A stretch of 64,000 bases of DNA from Sympetrum striolatum (GCA_947579665.1 CANPUZ010000049.1:310001-374000); one strand, 5' to 3'. Shown: positions 11,985-24,724, numbered from the stretch's first letter. Numbers and translations are program-made. Notes: a model not told the origin generated them from the sequence alone.

Positions 11985-12049
11985 TCCCCCTCCCCTCCGT
12001 CCCTCCTTCCCCTCCCTCCCTCCTTCCCTTCCCTCCTTCCCCCTCCACT
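11985..12049 (+). repeat. CCCTCC polypyrimidine tract
   Basis: An almost pure C/T tract of (CCCT/CCTT) units. The second duplication copy has a rearranged version at 51555-51612. It makes spurious frames rich in Pro/Ser on one strand and Gly/Glu on the other. Confidence 0.8.
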
Positions 12050-13156
12050 CGCCGAAACCATTCCCAATATATTCTAACGGGGTTAAATCCAGGGATTCGA
12101 CAATCCCATACCTCTCCACAGGTCAACAACTGCCTCAAAATCGGAAAAAGGTCCGTTTTAAACAGTCAAAATCATCGCAATTCTGACGTTGTAATGAGAT
12201 TCGAATACATAAATAAGAAACTATATTCAATTATCTTTCTATCGGTGCATGTCTCGATTTCCTAAGGCCATTAATTCTAATTTTAAAGTGCGATATAAAT
12301 AGAGACTGCAAACACCGAAATGTACTAAACGCGTGTATTTTGAGGTAGTCTTTTAAACGCTGTCTCTTTTGAGTGTCATTCCCAAGAAGGGAGCTTCTTC
12401 AATAGCCTCTTATGAAGGTTCCTGTGTGGAATTACGACAGAAGGCATTTCGATGCTCTCTAACGGGGAAACCATGAATCTAACTGGAGTGTGGCTCTTCG
12501 CTGTATTGAAATACATGACCTGTGAAAGAGGCTAATTCTTGAAAGACGCTCGATTGGCAGGAAGTGCCTTGGCTTGGTTACGGTTTCTAAGGGGACATTG
12601 GAGTAGTTTTGTAGCGGATTATATTTCGTGGGAGTTGATGTCTAGATGGGTGGTGGAGGGGGAAGGGGAGGGGAAGGAGAGGCGGTAACCATGACGACAG
12701 AGGGAAGGCGAACGACAATACGGGACAAAACAAAAGAGTAGCGACGGATTATTCCAACCGGAAACAAATGAAAGAGGAAATTACGCGAGTTACGTAAGTG
12801 AAGAGAGGTGTCTCGGAAACAGAAGAACGACGATATTTGGCGCTTGAGTTGCGAATAGCAGGGGTTGATGAAGATTTAAAAGAGAAGGGTGGGAAAGACA
12901 AAAGAAAGACGATATTCTGAATTCAAACGAAACAGCTGAAGACCGAACGTGTTCGATTAACCTGTAATTAGGGAACGTGTTTAACAAAAGAGTAACGATA
13001 ACGCGATTGAAATAGAAACAAATGAACTATGAATAGCTGAGTATCCTTTTGGTAATAGCGATGTCTACGTGAATTAACAATGTAATGATTGATAAAATAA
13101 AAAAATAATTTAAGAAAAGTAAAAATGATTAAATTTAAACACACATTTTACTATAT

Positions 13157-14284
13157 TAATAATAAATAAAGAGAATATCCAATTGTTATTAATACATAAT
13201 CTGACTTGATTTTGATCCATAATAATATGTGTTTGATCGAAAGCAATTATTCCATCGAGTGAAGTAATTATTCTCCGTGATGAGTGTAAATCGATTACAT
13301 TAACACTTTGACATTCACACATTCGAAACGGAAAGAAACAGTGCTTAGAGATAAATAAATGAACGTTAGAAGTAAATAGTTCAAAATTTTAAAACCGCGT
13401 GGTTACGAGTTTATAAATTAAATAAAGGATAGAATTTCAGATTTAAAAATACAATATTGAAAAAGTTTAAAAAGGAGACTCGGAATTGTTTTTTAAGGAG
13501 TTAATTTTGAAGGAGCGATTAAATCACCAAAATCACAACAACAACAATTGAACATCGTTACAACGACACGAGGGAACTTCATTTAAGCGTCGATGAGACA
13601 ATGTAACCTTTTTTTCTTTAAGTTTTTACAAAGAAATGAAGATAGATAATCCATCCGTTTGGTGACGATTTGGTAGCCAATAAAACAAAGTAACATTCGA
13701 TCACGTGTTTATGCCTCTATAATGAATATTATGTGAGCTGTAATAAATCTCGCTTAAATGTACGCCATTTCCCCGCCCTTCCCTAATATCGGATGAGTGT
13801 CGTTGAGTTGATGAATCGAAATTAGAATCGAAAGGGTCACCGAATTACGTTAAAGCGGAGTTTACTTTCGCCTCTTATTTTAAGCTATTAGTCGATAGCA
13901 ATTCAACGACGGTGGTGCAGTGACGCAACAGCAATGCTGAGTCACTATGGAAACGGAATTTCCAGCAATTGCATCGTGTGATACGAAAAGTCATTAAAGA
14001 TAATCTCAAATTGGAGAACTAATCACAGACCGAGCGAAAACATCGTGAATTAAGCGGATAAACACAATACTTTGAGATTAACGTGAAGAATTGGACAGAA
14101 TGTTTTATCTATCGGAACATTTTGATGCGAGAAAGAGAAACATTTAGAAGAAAGAATTAACTTTGAAGAATTGGTTGAAAAAATTTTAAATTGGTTTACA
14201 TCGATGTGATCGAGTGAACGTACGGAAAGACGAAGGTTTTCGACGAAATTCCATTATCATTTGGTAGACACCCGAGTTTTTCAA
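13157..14284. other. Unique-looking DNA right of the duplication
   Basis: No gene recognised. Its left edge is the point where the other duplication copy is broken by a Helitron-like insertion. If that copy is otherwise intact, this sequence should have a partner beyond the right end of the window. Confidence 0.5.
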
Positions 14285-15005
14285 AATAAGTAACACAGAG
14301 GGAATGAATTGCTCGTTCGTCCTGAAATACAGGAAATTGAAGATGCACTTGTGTGTAATTCAGTTGCATAAGATTGAGGCAAAATAAGACAAATCAAGGA
14401 AGGATATGGATTTCATTTCACCAAAATAAGTCCGCTTGGAGTAAATTCTATTCTTCCCCTTTTAAATGTATTTACATCGGAGTGAATCGACACAAACTCA
14501 AAATATTCAGTGCATCGAGACTTCATTCGCTCGTGAATGAATCACCAGACAATCTGTGACAATGACAAGTCAATACAAACGTCATCAATCGACTGAAATC
14601 TGGATTAAGAATTCCCATTGACGAACAAGAATCAAAATTATTTTAATACATATTGATAATTTATTGAATAACGATAAGAAAGCAAGGGATATATAAATAT
14701 GAATTTCTTCCGAATGGACAAGAGCAGTGATTATGAAAGGAAGTTTAAAAAAACAGCTCCAATTAATTCGTTTACGACAAAGCACGAACTTATCAGAAGC
14801 TAATGAAATAGCAAACCAGGAGATGCTTCTACAATATCTGATTGTGTATTAATTGTATAAATAAGGACGATTCTTCCAAAACCTATTCATTTCGTGCGGT
14901 CCATTCTATCGAATTTAAAAATGGCTTCCAAACGAAAAAGAGACAAGCTCTAAATGCAGAATTGTAAGAAACAAAAGAAATATTGGACTCACAGAATAGG
15001 TGAAT
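14285..15005 (+). repeat. Duplicated block, copy 2 (partner 7665-8295)
   Basis: Same landmark order as 7665-8295, with about 90 bp more in the 3' part. Diverged by eye well beyond the 2.5-kb pair, so the event is older. Confidence 0.6.
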
Positions 15006-15049
15006 AGGGAATTGTTTACTAAAAATTACACTCATTTTTCGCCATTTTT

Positions 15050-15165
15050 GTCTGATTTTTCAGATTTCAATTTCCACTCGAATACGATACTCAACGACCG
15101 AAATAAGAATCTTTGCTAAATTTCTTTTGGTACTCGTCTCGACTCCGTTGAACAATTATTTGCAA
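15050..15165 (-). repeat. B-box module body, reverse orientation
   Basis: On the minus strand it reads 'gagtaccaaaagaaat', 'aagattcttatttcggtcg' and 'tattcgagtggaaattg', which is the centre of the module body. It is the second reverse copy found. Confidence 0.6.
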
Positions 15166-15404
15166 TTAAGGAATACTTACATGAAAATCGCAGATAGGCG
15201 CAAGCAAATTTCAGTTTTTTCTATATTTTACAAGTCATTCTTCCAGGAAAACACCATTGCACATTGGTACAATGCGATATAATAAACTAAAACCCAAGTT
15301 CAAAGTGACTCATACGTTTGTCTCATTCGGAAAAAAACGACAATCAATTCTAATGATGCTCGTGATTAAATTAAAACACATATTAAAGTCAAATATTATG
15401 TAAA

Positions 15405-15692
15405 CTAACCTTGGCACTTTAAAAATAATAATAGCGAAAAACAACCGCTACTAACATGCAGGAACACAGCGTTATTCTTAGAGTAAACTCTACCCTTTAA
15501 AAAAACCCTTTTTTCTATTAGATTGGCGCGGTTTTTATGGAATATAAACCTTAGATCCAGTTCGTACGGTTTGTTCCCTTCATAACCATACAAAAATTTT
15601 ACCCGCTTAGACAAGTAAGAAAATTTACTTTTGTCCCTCAAGATTACGAAAATATCACACTGTGCGTCGACATAATGGACAGTTTTTTTCAA
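15405..15692 (-). other. Unrecognised 95-codon frame
   Basis: An open frame on the minus strand with a Phe/Val/Leu-rich, weakly basic product. It has no recognised domain, no signal peptide and no visible partner copy. In this AT-rich, repeat-rich setting a chance frame is the simplest reading. Confidence 0.15.
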
Positions 15693-15837
15693 ATACGAGA
15701 CTAAAGGTCGTTCACCAAAGTTTGCAAATGTATTCTTTAATATCTTCCGCCATAGATTCTCTTTATCATTTACGTGTATGACACTTTGACAATGTCCTCA
15801 GTCGTCAGGGGAACTGTTTGTTCATCCATATACCTAA

Positions 15838-16822
15838 ATATCCATATGCAAAATCGAAATTGTGTGGATGTGTTTGTCTTAGATTGGAGGCCACACCGCT
15901 CGTCCGATTAGCTTCAAACTTTATACACGTGTCCTCTGCTAACTGAAAGGAATCACTGTCGCATTTCTATTCGACAATTTTACGGGGTTCGAACCCAGAT
16001 CGCTCAGATAGTTTTCCATAAAGAATACACGTAAAACTCATTTTCATCGCATGCAGGGTTTATTTCTTTCGCGAAATTAAATTAGAAGGAATAGTCGCAC
16101 GCCAACGAGACAAACACTAAAAGAAAGAAAATAGAATAAAGATTCTTATTTTGGTCGTGGAATCTTACTTTTGATTCGAATTTGCGAGAATATCGGTGAA
16201 AATATACGAAGATTATGAGATAATTGGAGGTTGTAAACAACTCATTCCCGTGACGACCGATCCCATTGTTGAATCCGATGTGTTATCCCGTAAAAATACT
16301 TTATGAAGCTGATGATTAAAGAGGACGATATATTACATGGGTAGCGATGAATTTACTGTAAGAAGGTAACCAGTAATTAATGGTGCGTAATTACAGTCAG
16401 GAAGGGTAGATTACCACTGATGAGGGAAGTAAGATGTAGAGTTGTTCTATATGATTATTTCTTACTCTGTATGATTCCTTGATAAGAGATTCTTCCTGTA
16501 ACATTAAAAATGCAACAAGAGACGACAAAGGCTGAGTTTTCATCGATTACTTCGCTCGGTAATTGAATATAATTCGGACGCCAATTACATCGTTTGAGTC
16601 CTTTCTTTGTCATTTACATTTCTTAATTGACGAGCTGTTTGGTGGTATCCTCCTTAAATACTCTCTTCTCTGTTTTGGTACCTAAGATTATGATTTAGGT
16701 AATTAACATTTAATTTAATTAAACCGAGGCTGCTATCTGAAAGAGGGTTTCGTACAATTAAAAATATCGTGTTTAATATTTCACATTCACCCCGTTTAGA
16801 ATCAACGGGCGCCTCAGCTAGT
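15838..16822 (+). mobile_element. Helitron-like element ending in CTAGT
   Basis: It starts near 'aatcgaaattgtgtggatgtg'. It then has 'caaactttatacacgtgtcctctg', a GGTTCGAACCC core at 15986-15996 and the module body to 16285. The end is 'gaatcaacgggcgcctcagctagt', with CTAGT at 16818-16822. That 3' end closely matches the one at 63174-63197, so they are one family. A partial relative lies at 20817-21235. Confidence 0.6.
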
Positions 16823-18930
16823 ACCTTATAAACTAGTAAAATGCTAAGACTTTCAAGAGTTGGGAAAATATAAACAGCGAGTTCTTTTTGTTTTCTAAAT
16901 TCTTTCTTACCTAATGACCTCTATGATCATTTGACGTAGTCCTCCTTTCCCCTTCAGCTCCCTTTCGCCGCTCCCTAAATTCATTTTCCGCTTCTCACTC
17001 GCCTGTCTGCAGAGGAGAGTGTGTGTGGCTGAAGTCGAGACTGCGATGATGAAAAATTAGCCGCTTGGAAATATAAAAGACGTCATAGGAAAGGACACAT
17101 TTATTTCACTACGTCTTTCTCAAACGAGTTTAACATTAAATTCACGGTTTAATCTAGACATGATTAAACGGAAAATAAAACGGAACTGCTTTCCTCAAGG
17201 ACATTGCGAAATCATTTCACATTGAGTATAAGAGTCGCTTAAGTTTAATGTTGCCTAGTTGTAATCGTTATTACCGAACAATTAAAGTCCAACATTTCAC
17301 AAGTTCTGACAACGAATCCGAACTATCATCTCCTTGGAAACTGACCTGTATTCATAACAATGTTTCCCTAAGGTCTATGGTCCATGAATAATAACTTCAA
17401 AAGTCTTCTTCAAGAAATTTAAGTATCTTTTCTTAAAAACAAAAATATAAAAACCAATAAACTTCGAAAATATGGTAATATGAATTCGACAAAGGCTTAA
17501 TTGTTGCTAATCAGAGGAAACTCTTCAAACGTTCTGTTGTGAATAAAGTCCCGTTTCAAAGGAGTTGCTGTATTTTCTGTGTAATTCATTTCTTGTATCT
17601 TTCTCCGTGTGGTATAGCGAAATTAAAAGCCCTCGGACAGGAGCTATTTTCTAGTCTATAAAGGTGAACCTTTTCGATATACTGACGGGTGTTGGTCAAC
17701 TAATGAATACAATGTATCACAATTTATGTTCGAAAGTGAGAGAAACAGAGAATCTGTTATACTGATAATATATGTTACTATAGTATATTACGCAGTCAGG
17801 GGCCATAAGCTCCACTGTTACTGACGTGTTTTGAGGATCCATAGCGTGATTCTTCGAGGCTTTTCTCGTGTTGCGTGTGCACGTATTCAACTCGTGAGTG
17901 TTAACTGATTCGTAAAAACTAGAACTGTTTGAGGCCCATCTTCTCTACGTCTTCAGCTGTCGATGGTCGAACACCGTAGTGTGAGGTGTTTTCAAAGGAA
18001 TATTATTCGTTAAAAGTGCCAGAGATTTCATTATTTATTCAAATTCATTCAAATTATTCAATTCATTCGCCCAAAGACTGGAGGGAAACCCCAACAAAAA
18101 CCTCCCGCAGACAAGCTTGTCGTTTCTTAAACATCAACCCTTTTGTCTGTTTGTCAGGGCAAACACACGCCGCACAGTGGGCTAGAATCGAAAAAAGCTA
18201 TCCAAAAATAAAAAAGTGTTTCTTTTTTTAGCGCGGACTTTATATAGGCATTCATGAGTGAATTTTGCTTACAACCGCGAAATCATTTGCGTAGAAATCC
18301 GCGCATCTACAGGGGTCGAAGCTGACCAAATTTTACTAAAAGCCGGTCTTCGATTTTTCGCAAAATTCTTTACCTTCTTCACATGCCCTTCCTATAATCT
18401 TCTGGTTCTTCAAACTGGCTCCAAGATTTTGTGAAATGTTTTCGTTTAATATTGTTAGCACTCGACAGTGAATCTGACATTCCTTTCCGTTTCAATGGTG
18501 TGGTTAACAGTGGTGAAGTGAATTAAGCTTATAATTAGTGTGATGAATAGTATTTGGTGTGAATCTTAGATAATATGCATTGCAAAGCGAAGAAAGTTCC
18601 GGAATGTGCTCACTTTAATTTACTATACTCATTGCGGTAAATTATTCTTTATAATTATCTGCATTTACGTCATCTCAAATCATGGTATCGGTCACTTCTA
18701 GAACGGGCTGATATTTCCAGCCTGAAATATTTTACGTAGTGCATTTGTTATGTGAATGGAGATAATTTTTAATAGCTGTGAAATTCTTGAAATTGCTAAA
18801 TGATGTTGATTTTGTAATACATTATTCTAAATGAAGGCCATATATTTTGTTAAAACAGGATTTTCAATTGATTTCAACCAGAAACCTTGTTCCAAAGTTT
18901 TCATGTTCGTGCATTCATTCGCGGGTCGTA
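16823..18930. other. Unassigned DNA
   Basis: An 81-codon frame at 17986-18231 is the largest and has no recognised domain. The part around 17800-18240 ends in 'cacagtgggctagaatcg' followed by A/T runs, which could be a transposon end, but I cannot show a partner end. I support no gene here. Confidence 0.4.
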
Positions 18931-18942
18931 GGGGGGGGGGGG
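18931..18942 (+). repeat. G12 homopolymer
   Basis: Twelve consecutive G bases in an AT-rich setting. It is likely to vary in length between individuals and between reads. Confidence 0.9.
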
Positions 18943-19039
18943 AGGGTTAGTTAGTTCGCTCGCCGCCACGCATCGTAGCGCTCGTCGCGGCCCAAAACGC
19001 AACGTCCAAGATAAACGTCAGTTTCGAGGACATGCCCGC

Positions 19040-19070
19040 GAGTGTCTACGTCATCGCGCATGCGCACAAG
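19040..19070. promoter_or_regulatory. CRE-like plus NRF-1-like site pair (copy 2)
   Basis: TACGTCAT (19047-19054) is directly followed by CGCGCATGCGCA (19055-19066), identical to 350-369, in a GC-rich patch (18950-19110). The identity between the two patches is limited to this core and short pieces on each side. I see no coding exon downstream on either strand. Confidence 0.4.
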
Positions 19071-19099
19071 CTCCCGCTGTGGCCCACGATCATCGTCGC

Positions 19100-20815
19100 C
19101 TCGCAGAGCGCTGAAATAAAAAAAAACCGGGAATTGGACCAAATATGGTTTTCTATGACAATTGAAACTTCCCATAGTCATTGCAAAAGGATCGAATTTA
19201 ATGTTTCCGTTTGTCGTATTTTAATATTGCCAGGCAACGAAAAGATACAGGGCGTCAAACTTGAGAAATTTTCACAAGAAATCAGTCTCGGATTTTTCGC
19301 AGAAATATTCAACTTTGTTGACTTTTAGAGAATTTCACGAAAAACTATTGGAAAAAACAACGACGCAGTAATCTACAATTACTTTTTGTCTTTCGATGCA
19401 ATGAATTTTTTGCACCAAAAGATAAGTATTTGCTCATTTGAAGCAACAAAATCGTGGACGCCATTTTGGGCCGAATTTCGAGAAAAAGTAAGGAATAGGT
19501 AAATGGGCTATAAAGTGTCTTATACCACGCCAATCTACAAGGCTTCTAGATATGGAACCTGAAGAAACTGTTTCATTTCACCCGCTGCCCTGGGATTGCG
19601 GTTGATTTTTCGTCAGCGTTGCGCGGTGCGGCGGGGCGCAATAGAATCCTCAAATCCAGTTTCTCTGTCTTAATCGGGATGTTAAGTCTAACAATCAGCC
19701 TATTTCATGTTTAATTCTTGCTAATCATATTAAAAACTCATGTGAAAAGAGTTTTATATAGGAATTCGATACCCCTACTATAGAAAATGGACGTAGAATT
19801 ATGGACAAATTTCATTTTACTGAAATGTGTCTGTATTTTAATTTTGAATAGCAAAATAAATATGGCTATGTTTTCATCCTCTCTATTGATCGAAAATATA
19901 GTTGGCAGAACTGACGTAGAGAAATATTTAGATATGGCAATTTTAGCCGACCCTTATGTTACAGGCTCGGTCTTCGACGCTCGAGCGATTTGCTAACTCC
20001 CGAAAACTAACCCTCTCCCACTCCTTCGCTGGAATTATTTGGCAGGTGCCTTTCGTTTTGTCGGGAAACAAAGATTTTCAGTAACTTTAGACTTTAAAGT
20101 TACTTAAGCTCCCGGATTTAAGGAGTGGAGTAATCCGAATACTATGAATGCAGAAGTGCGTGCCTTTGAGGTTAAATTCGCCGGTAAAAATCCCGTATCA
20201 AACAACTGAGACAGGTAAACTAATGCATTTTGTCTGAGGAGGCAATAGGAAACAAAGTTTACGGCTTGGTACGTTATAGGATGAGCATTTCAATTAAATA
20301 CCACCGAAATTATAGCTACAAATTCTACTCGTATGGGGCATCATTGGGCAGTAATGGCATATGTTTTAAATATACGTGAATACGCGTATTGTACCGTTTA
20401 TTTTTTACTAAACAGATGAAAACAAGAACCTTTTTTCTCTTTGAATAAACCGAGGCTATCGACGAACGTGTAAAAGTTGGAATATTTCGTTGCTCAACAT
20501 ACGTAAGTGAGTTGGTGGAGGTGACCTTACCTATTTATGCACGTAAAACAGCGTTTGTTCACCAAAAACTAAATTACCCAATACCTCGATGTTGCCACTT
20601 AAATAAAGTAAATCGGATGAAATTCGGGCAAACATAACGGAATTTTGAGATAGCATTGTGTGGAATTTCGGAAATGTTTTTGAAAAGCCTTCCGGAATTT
20701 TATCAAATTGAGATACTGATGAGACATTGTGACAGATTCATTACTTAGGATTAGTACCTTTTAGATAGGATTAAATCGATTGAAAAATATTTATAATATT
20801 TATTTCGGAAACATT
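19100..20815. other. Unassigned AT-rich DNA
   Basis: Short frames at 19032-19328, 19345-19533 and 19787-19996 show no domain or repeat partner. Nothing else is recognised. Confidence 0.45.
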
Positions 20816-20816
20816 T

Positions 20817-21235
20817 GCTTCAAACTTTATACATGTGTCCTCTGAGACCTGGAAGGAATCACTTTCGCAATTACATTCGACAATTTTACGGGGTTCGAAC
20901 ACATATCGCTCAGATAGTTTTCCATACACGTAAAACTCATTTTCATCGCATGCAGGGTTTATTTCTTTCGCAAAATTAAATTAAAAGGAATAGTCGCACG
21001 TCAGCGAGATAAACATAGAAAGAAAGAAAATCGAACAAAGATTCTTATTTTGGTCGTGGAATTTGCGAGAATATCGGTGAAAAATACGAATATTTCGTGA
21101 AAATTCTAGGTTGTAAACAACTCATCCCCCTCACGACCGATCCCATTGTTGAATCCGATGTGTTATCCCGTAAAAATACTCGAGGCCTATAAAGCTGGTG
21201 ATTGAATCGAGGATTAGGAAGGAAGGACTGTCGCA
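20817..21235 (+). repeat. B-box module, truncated Helitron-like copy
   Basis: It closely follows 15930-16300: 'caaactttatacatgtgtcctctga', GGTTCGAACAC (core at about 20891), 'tcgcatgcagggtttatttc', and the end 'tcccattgttgaatccgatgtgtt'. It lacks the CTAGT end, because a LINE fragment begins at its right edge. Confidence 0.6.
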
Positions 21236-21770
21236 TTTTTAGCTATTGTTATTATTACTGAAAAAGCTATTGTCTGTGATTCCGTAAAGGGTTTGCAAAC
21301 TTTAGTAAATGCTGTTAACGTTAATGCAAGGGAGTTTGGAATGAAAATGAATGTAAGTAAAACCAAAGTTTTGAGGTTCACTAAAGGAAAGAAAGCTAAG
21401 TTAACTTTTAGGGTGGATGGGGTAAAACTAGAGCAGGTGGATTAAATTCTCTTATTTGGGAATTGCTCTCTCTTGGGACGGAAGATGTAAAGATGAGGTT
21501 CGTAAAAGAATGATGTTTGAGGAGGAGAGGGCTTTAATTGACGTGATTAAGCATCGTCAGAAGAAATGGGTGGGCCAAGTATTGAGGGGAGAGGAATTGT
21601 TAATGGTTGTAATGGAGGGTAGGATTCAGGGGAAAAGGCAGAGGGGAAGACAGAAGATGTTGGAAGGAGTGGGATTAAACATAAGGATACGAAGGAGATG
21701 GCGATTAATAGGGATGTTTGATTGTGCCGAACCTACGGAAAGGTAAAGCACTCATGATGATGACGAGAGG
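21236..21770 (+). pseudogene. RTE-like LINE reverse-transcriptase C-terminal remnant
   Basis: The translated plus strand has the pattern of the distal RT region: a 'KMNVSKTKVL' stretch (about 21340), then 'LSWDGRCKDEVRKRM' (about 21470) and a C-terminal block with 'HRQKKWVGQVLRG' and 'VMEGRIQGKRQRGRQK'. A stop and an internal deletion join the last two parts, removing the usual segment between them. The copy ends near 'catgatgatgacga', the trinucleotide-type tail usual in this LINE group. Endonuclease and RT core are absent. RTE-like is my best assignment; Jockey-like is possible. Confidence 0.65.
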
Positions 21771-21821
21771 AATGTTGCCTACAACATTACGATGGTTGAA
21801 AACATCACTCAAAATAAAATA

Positions 21822-21915
21822 CAGTCGAACCTCGATAACTCGAATCTCAAGGGACAGCAAAAACGTTCGAGTTACCGAGGTTTCGAGCAATCAAGGTTTC
21901 GACTTATCGAGGTTT
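21822..21915 (+). mobile_element. pogo/Tigger-like transposon end
   Basis: A TA dinucleotide (21820-21821) precedes CAGTCGAACCTCGATAACTC. Subterminal repeats of 'ttcgagttaccgaggttt' and 'cgacttatcgaggtttt' type follow. This is the standard terminus of pogo/Tigger-like elements in the Tc1/mariner superfamily. The opposite inverted end is not found nearby, so it is a fragment or a decayed short element. Confidence 0.65.
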
Positions 21916-22205
21916 TCTTATGTTTACCAGTGCATTAAAATTTCATCTTTGATTAAGACCATCCCACAAAATCTAGTGACTTATTAAGAATTTTTTGCAG
22001 TACTTACTTAAAAGTGGGGCAATAAATCTGGGGAAATAAAAGAGACAGCTGGAATTAAGAACATTTTAAGTGCGTAAGCTTTTTCTTTGGGTAAATTAAT
22101 ATCTTCATAAAAATTAAAAGTTGTACATCTCTCAGAATACGGAATGAATCACTGTACAAACTTTGGTATTCAGCAACACTTATAAAATCAAGATTAAAAA
22201 ATCAG

Positions 22206-23090
22206 ACGTGGCCAGCACATGACTTTCTCCAGATATAAGATGTTAATATTTATCTACGACAGTATTTTCGAACTCTATATTCCATCTAAACTTGGAAGAT
22301 GAGTGATTAATTTATATCATATTATCTTTTACGTCACAAACATTATAAATAATGTTTTTTGGGACATGTTCGAAGAAAAACGATGAAATTGGCCTTTTGT
22401 CCACAGCGCCCAGAGCACCCACACAGTACGTAATCAGAAACTTCCGGTTTATCAGTAATTCAAGAATAACTCCTAAACAATCAGTGATACAAAAATATGT
22501 TTCAAACAAAAGTTATAGTAAATTTAATTTACTAAAACAATTATACTTAATAGTATATACCTTAATATCAGATTAATGGAGATATTTGGCAAAAACGGAA
22601 ACGAGCTTTGAAACGTAAATCTCAACTTTCGGTTAACTGATTTACTCCAAAAACTGATCAACTCTTACGACACCAACTAAAATACTACATATAAAATTTG
22701 GTGTTGATACAACGAATAATTTTCATGTTAAAGCGCCCACAAATTACATAATCAGCTACTTCCGGTTTATCAGTATTTCACGAATAACTCCTAAACAATT
22801 AGTTATACAAAAATGTATTAAATACAAAAGTTATAGTAAATTACATTTTATAAGACTTTTATAGATAATAGAATATACCTAAATATCATATTTATGGAGA
22901 TATTTTGCAAAAACGGAAATTTGCTTCGAAGAATAAAGCTCAACTTTCCGTTTACCGATTTACTTCAAAAACTAATCAACTCTGACAGCAAAAACCACAG
23001 TATATATATGAAGTTATATATGAAGCTATATATGAAGTTAGGTATTGATGCGGCTACTAATTTTCACGTTAGAGGGCCCACTATCGATCA

Positions 23091-23130
<40 letters not shown>

Positions 23131-23257
23131 TCATTCCGAAAATGGTCAAAACGTGTTCTAGGGACCCCAAAACATGTATTTCCGTTAAAATCTCGAAGTC
23201 GATTTTTTTCATGAAAACAATACTTTCTCTATACTTCGTATATGGAGAAAGTAAAAA
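22206..23257 (+). mobile_element. Hairpin-ended non-autonomous element, copy 3
   Basis: Left end 'gtggccagcacatgactttc' with 'ctccagatataag'; right end 'tatggagaaagtaaaaa'. The inner left sequence ACTTTCTCC and the right GGAGAAAGT are inverted, and the right end is itself a hairpin (TACTTTCTC ... GGAGAAAGTA at 23221-23252). Inside are two tandem units of about 300 bp (22440-22740 and 22750-23000) with 'acttccggttta' and 'gaataactcctaaacaa', then a CA microsatellite. It is non-coding. It is longer and more diverged than the two copies in the 2.5-kb duplication. Confidence 0.6.
23089..23127 (+). repeat. (CA)n microsatellite
   Basis: An almost uninterrupted CA run of about 19 units inside the hairpin-ended element. 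Copies 1 and 2 of the element have CACAGACAGAC in the same place. Confidence 0.9.
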
Positions 23258-23364
23258 GGGAAAACGTATTAGAACGTATTAGACTCAGCTTTTCATAAAA
23301 TATGCTATTTTGTAAAATGGTAGAAAAGATATTGAAGAAGAAATGAAGACATGATTAAAATATC

Positions 23365-23410
23365 TGATGTGGCCAGCACATGACTTTCTCCATATATAAG
23401 ATGTAAATAG
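23365..23410 (+). repeat. Hairpin-ended element, left end only
   Basis: It reads 'gatgtggccagcacatgact' then 'ttctccatatataagatg', the same left end as 22206, about 110 bp after copy 3 stops. It may be the remnant of a second, tandem copy. Confidence 0.55.
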
Positions 23411-24720
23411 GTAAATAGTAAATAAGTTTTACTCTATTCCAAACTAATAACAGAGAATAAATAATTGCGAAATGCATTCTTCGACCTGAAAATGACATGA
23501 AATTGTCGTAATTTACAGGGTATTACGTAATTATTTTAAATTCACGATCTGGGATCATTCTTTACGCTGATCCAGAAGTTCGAAAACAAAGCGATCGAAG
23601 TATTTGAGATTCCTAACTACAAAATGATTTAATACACAGCAAGAAAGCTGCGAAAAAATTATTATGATGATTCCATGTAACGCAAATGAATCAATTCTGC
23701 TCACCAAACATCCATTTTTAATAAATATTCATCATTTTTCTATTTTTATCATGTTATTTTGTGTATTTCAAGTATCTTAGTGGTGCGGGACATCGACATA
23801 CATAGCTACAAGTTTTACAGCATTATCTTTCTAAAATCGCAATTAATATATCCGCAGAAGAAAAATATCGCCATAAAAATCAAAAAAAGAGAAGAAAAAG
23901 GAATGATTTAGCTAATAATAATAATTAAATGATAAAGGAGTAGATTAATTAATAACATCTGAAAAATATTAAATGGTAAAATAATCATTTTAATTTGCAG
24001 CTTGACCAAAAATCAATGTGACTAAATATTTTATCCTATGAATTTCGAAAGTTTACAAATTCATAAATTCTCTCTCTACGGTACAATTTCGAATGCGATT
24101 TCTCAATGTCTGGCGAATGAAAAGATGACTGAACAACGCATTTGTCGAAGTAAAGACTGTCATCGACAAATTGCAATTCAAAATAGGTCAGGCGGTAGAT
24201 ATTTCTGAATGAGGCTGCGATAACACCGGCATAAATAATCACGATCAATCGAGGAATTGGCGGTCATTTGCCTGGATGCCACATTAGCATCCTTTTTCTG
24301 TCCGAAAAGGCTCTGTAAAATAGATAACGAGTCATGCAATGCACTCTGCTATTATCTTCGCTGAAGTGCGTTGATAAGGTAAATGGCCAAACTGTTTTCG
24401 CGCCACCTATACTGGAGGGCTGAATTCGTCTCTCATATATAGCAGCGTAATTTGAACAGAATATCTATTTACTTTGGAACCTGGGGAAACACTCCTGCTT
24501 AAGACGGATACTCTAAATACCCCCAAGGATACTCTAAACACAGTAAATAAAAGAAGAAGTGAAAAATATCAACATGACTGGGACTCGTGACCTTCTACTA
24601 TCCATTAGCACTGCCAATTACACCCTTTTGACGGAATGCAAACCACCGCCAGAAATCCTCACGGAGGACTCACTAAGAAGAATTCCAATAGAAGGAAATA
24701 ACATGGATGAGTGAAGGCGT
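23411..24720. other. Unassigned AT-rich DNA
   Basis: A 70-codon minus-strand frame at 24036-24248 lies in a slightly less AT-rich patch and starts with a hydrophobic stretch of about 14 residues. I do not recognise it. No repeat partner is seen in the window. Confidence 0.35.
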
Positions 24721-24724
24721 TGAT

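Larger units (their letters stand above)
10625..13156 (+). repeat. 2.5-kb segmental duplication, copy 1
   Basis: It is nearly identical, base for base, to 50177-52717 in direct orientation about 39.55 kb away. The match starts at 'tttaatgacgtccacc' and ends at 'ttactatat'. Differences are scattered substitutions, small indels and length change in a CCCTCC tract. It contains a hairpin-ended element (10775-11468). The 65- to 98-codon frames inside are not conserved as proteins between copies. Function unknown. It could be an unclassified mobile element or a true duplication. Confidence 0.85.

Noticed and set aside
11841..12138. Gly/Glu-rich and Pro/Ser-rich frames in both 2.5-kb copies
   Set aside because: They translate the CCCTCC tract, which changes length and frame between the copies.
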